Positions 63,644 to 64,000 of a stretch of DNA of 64,000 nt are shown here, piece by piece. The notes beneath the pieces are model-generated. The model was not told the origin of the DNA. It saw only the letters and a program-made list of their open reading frames with translations, and did no database searches. The translations under genes were made by a program, and so were the position numbers. Positions within the stretch are counted from its first letter, which is position 1. Each line of letters begins with the position of its first letter. This DNA is from Cyclobacteriaceae bacterium (GTDB taxonomy: Bacteria; Bacteroidota; Bacteroidia; Cytophagales; Cyclobacteriaceae): the NCBI GenBank assembly GCA_019694875.1, contig JAIBBC010000004.1:1-64000 (forward strand), given 5' to 3'.

Positions 63644-63761
63644 CAGTACTTCTTAACGGGATTAGTGCTTTTAAGTTTGTCGGCCTGACGGCTGCGTAAT
63701 TACGGAATTTAGACTTAAAACCGCCCTTATTTGTTACATCCGCTAAAATAGCGGGCACAAC

Positions 63762-63792
63762 TTCGCAAATCTCACAGATTGCCTTATTTTTG
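63762..63792 (+). promoter_or_regulatory. Candidate promoter of queA
   Basis: TTCG (63762-63765), 19 bp, then TATTTTTG (63785-63792). The -7 box is exact and the -33 box has one change from TTTG. The leader to queA would be about 90 nt. Confidence 0.5.
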
Positions 63793-63886
63793 CAGCCTTA
63801 AAAAAATTTACCCTTCATTGGGCATACTTTGCTTTCAAAAAACGGATCTGTCGCCCGTAAGCGGCAGCTAAGTAAAATCATAACGC

Positions 63887-64000
63887 ATGAAGCTATCCGA
63901 ATTTAAGTTTGAAATCCCCAACAACCTGATCGCCCTCCGCCCTGCCGAAAACCGTGACGAATCGCGGTTGATGGTATTGCATCGGGATTCCGGTAAAATC
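63887..64000 (+). CDS. queA: S-adenosylmethionine:tRNA ribosyltransferase-isomerase (partial)
   Basis: The first 38 codons are present; the gene runs off the right edge. [20 protein letters not shown] and [13 protein letters not shown] are typical of the QueA N-terminus. QueA converts preQ1 to epoxyqueuosine on the wobble base of GUN-anticodon tRNAs, in the cytoplasm. The start ATG 63887 is supported by the family's usual M-x-x-x-x-F/Y-F/D opening and by the upstream promoter at 63762-63792. Confidence 0.9.
   Translation, partial: MKLSEFKFEIPNNLIALRPAENRDESRLMVLHRDSGKI

Overview
The window looks like a chromosomal segment of a Bacteroidota member, most likely order Cytophagales. Supporting signs are many signal-peptide and lipoprotein genes, several small outer-membrane beta-barrels, an ECF sigma/FecR pair, a Bacteroidetes-type sdhC-A-B operon, a ThuA/sugar-dehydrogenase/cytochrome fusion, DUF1080 and Gfo/Idh/MocA enzymes, a propeller-amidohydrolase fusion, and promoters that fit TTTG-N19-TAnnTTTG. 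The taxon is inferred from gene content; there is no rRNA in the window. I see no phage, IS element, CRISPR array or integrase.

Layout. 1-2.5 kb: a CHASE3-PAS histidine kinase followed by a REC-LuxR response regulator cut by the left edge, with a perfect palindrome upstream. 2.5-8.3 kb: a hypoxanthine-DNA glycosylase-like enzyme, a lipoprotein, a secreted GH13 amylase and the large ThuA/GSDH/PKD/cytochrome c fusion. 8.3-19.8 kb: tRNA-Arg, a beta-barrel, an enoyl-CoA hydratase/isomerase, rpoN, asnS, a universal stress protein, a TolB-like propeller, two LPP20-like lipoproteins and a small CHRD/SOD-like lipoprotein. 19.9-24 kb: sdhB, a four-helix-bundle gene, sdhA, sdhC and a 31-residue membrane ORF. 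24.2-33.3 kb: dnaE with a fused N-terminal proofreading exonuclease, trxA, a YkgJ-type protein, an SF1 helicase and a secreted CHAT protease. 33.4-46.5 kb: the propeller-amidohydrolase, a TlpA-like thioredoxin, an oxidoreductase/DUF1080 pair, a WYL regulator with an operator and two divergent small genes, a PLP enzyme and a membrane patatin. 46.6-52.7 kb: an AddAB-like helicase-nuclease. 52.7-56.8 kb: a single-domain response regulator and an ECF sigma/FecR/STN-barrel/lipoprotein operon. 56.9-64 kb: a PhoR/PhoB-like two-component system, an aminopeptidase and barrel pair, recA, an ABC permease and the start of queA.

How the genes work together. Housekeeping functions (asnS, dnaE, trxA, recA, queA, sdhCAB, rpoN, addAB) sit among envelope and saprophytic genes (amylase, sugar dehydrogenase, DUF1080, amidohydrolase). 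Genome maintenance is well represented: glycosylase, polymerase with fused proofreading, AddAB-like nuclease, RecA and an SF1 helicase. Signalling is dense: three response regulators, two histidine kinases, one ECF/anti-sigma pair, sigma-54 and a WYL repressor.

The most unusual items are: (i) an ECF/FecR operon whose STN domain is attached to a predicted small barrel instead of a TonB-dependent receptor; (ii) a nearly identical 17-bp palindrome upstream of two unlinked response-regulator loci; (iii) dnaE with an intact DEDDh exonuclease fused to a PHP domain that has lost several metal ligands; and (iv) a WYL regulator with a clear TGTCAAA operator facing two unrecognised small genes.
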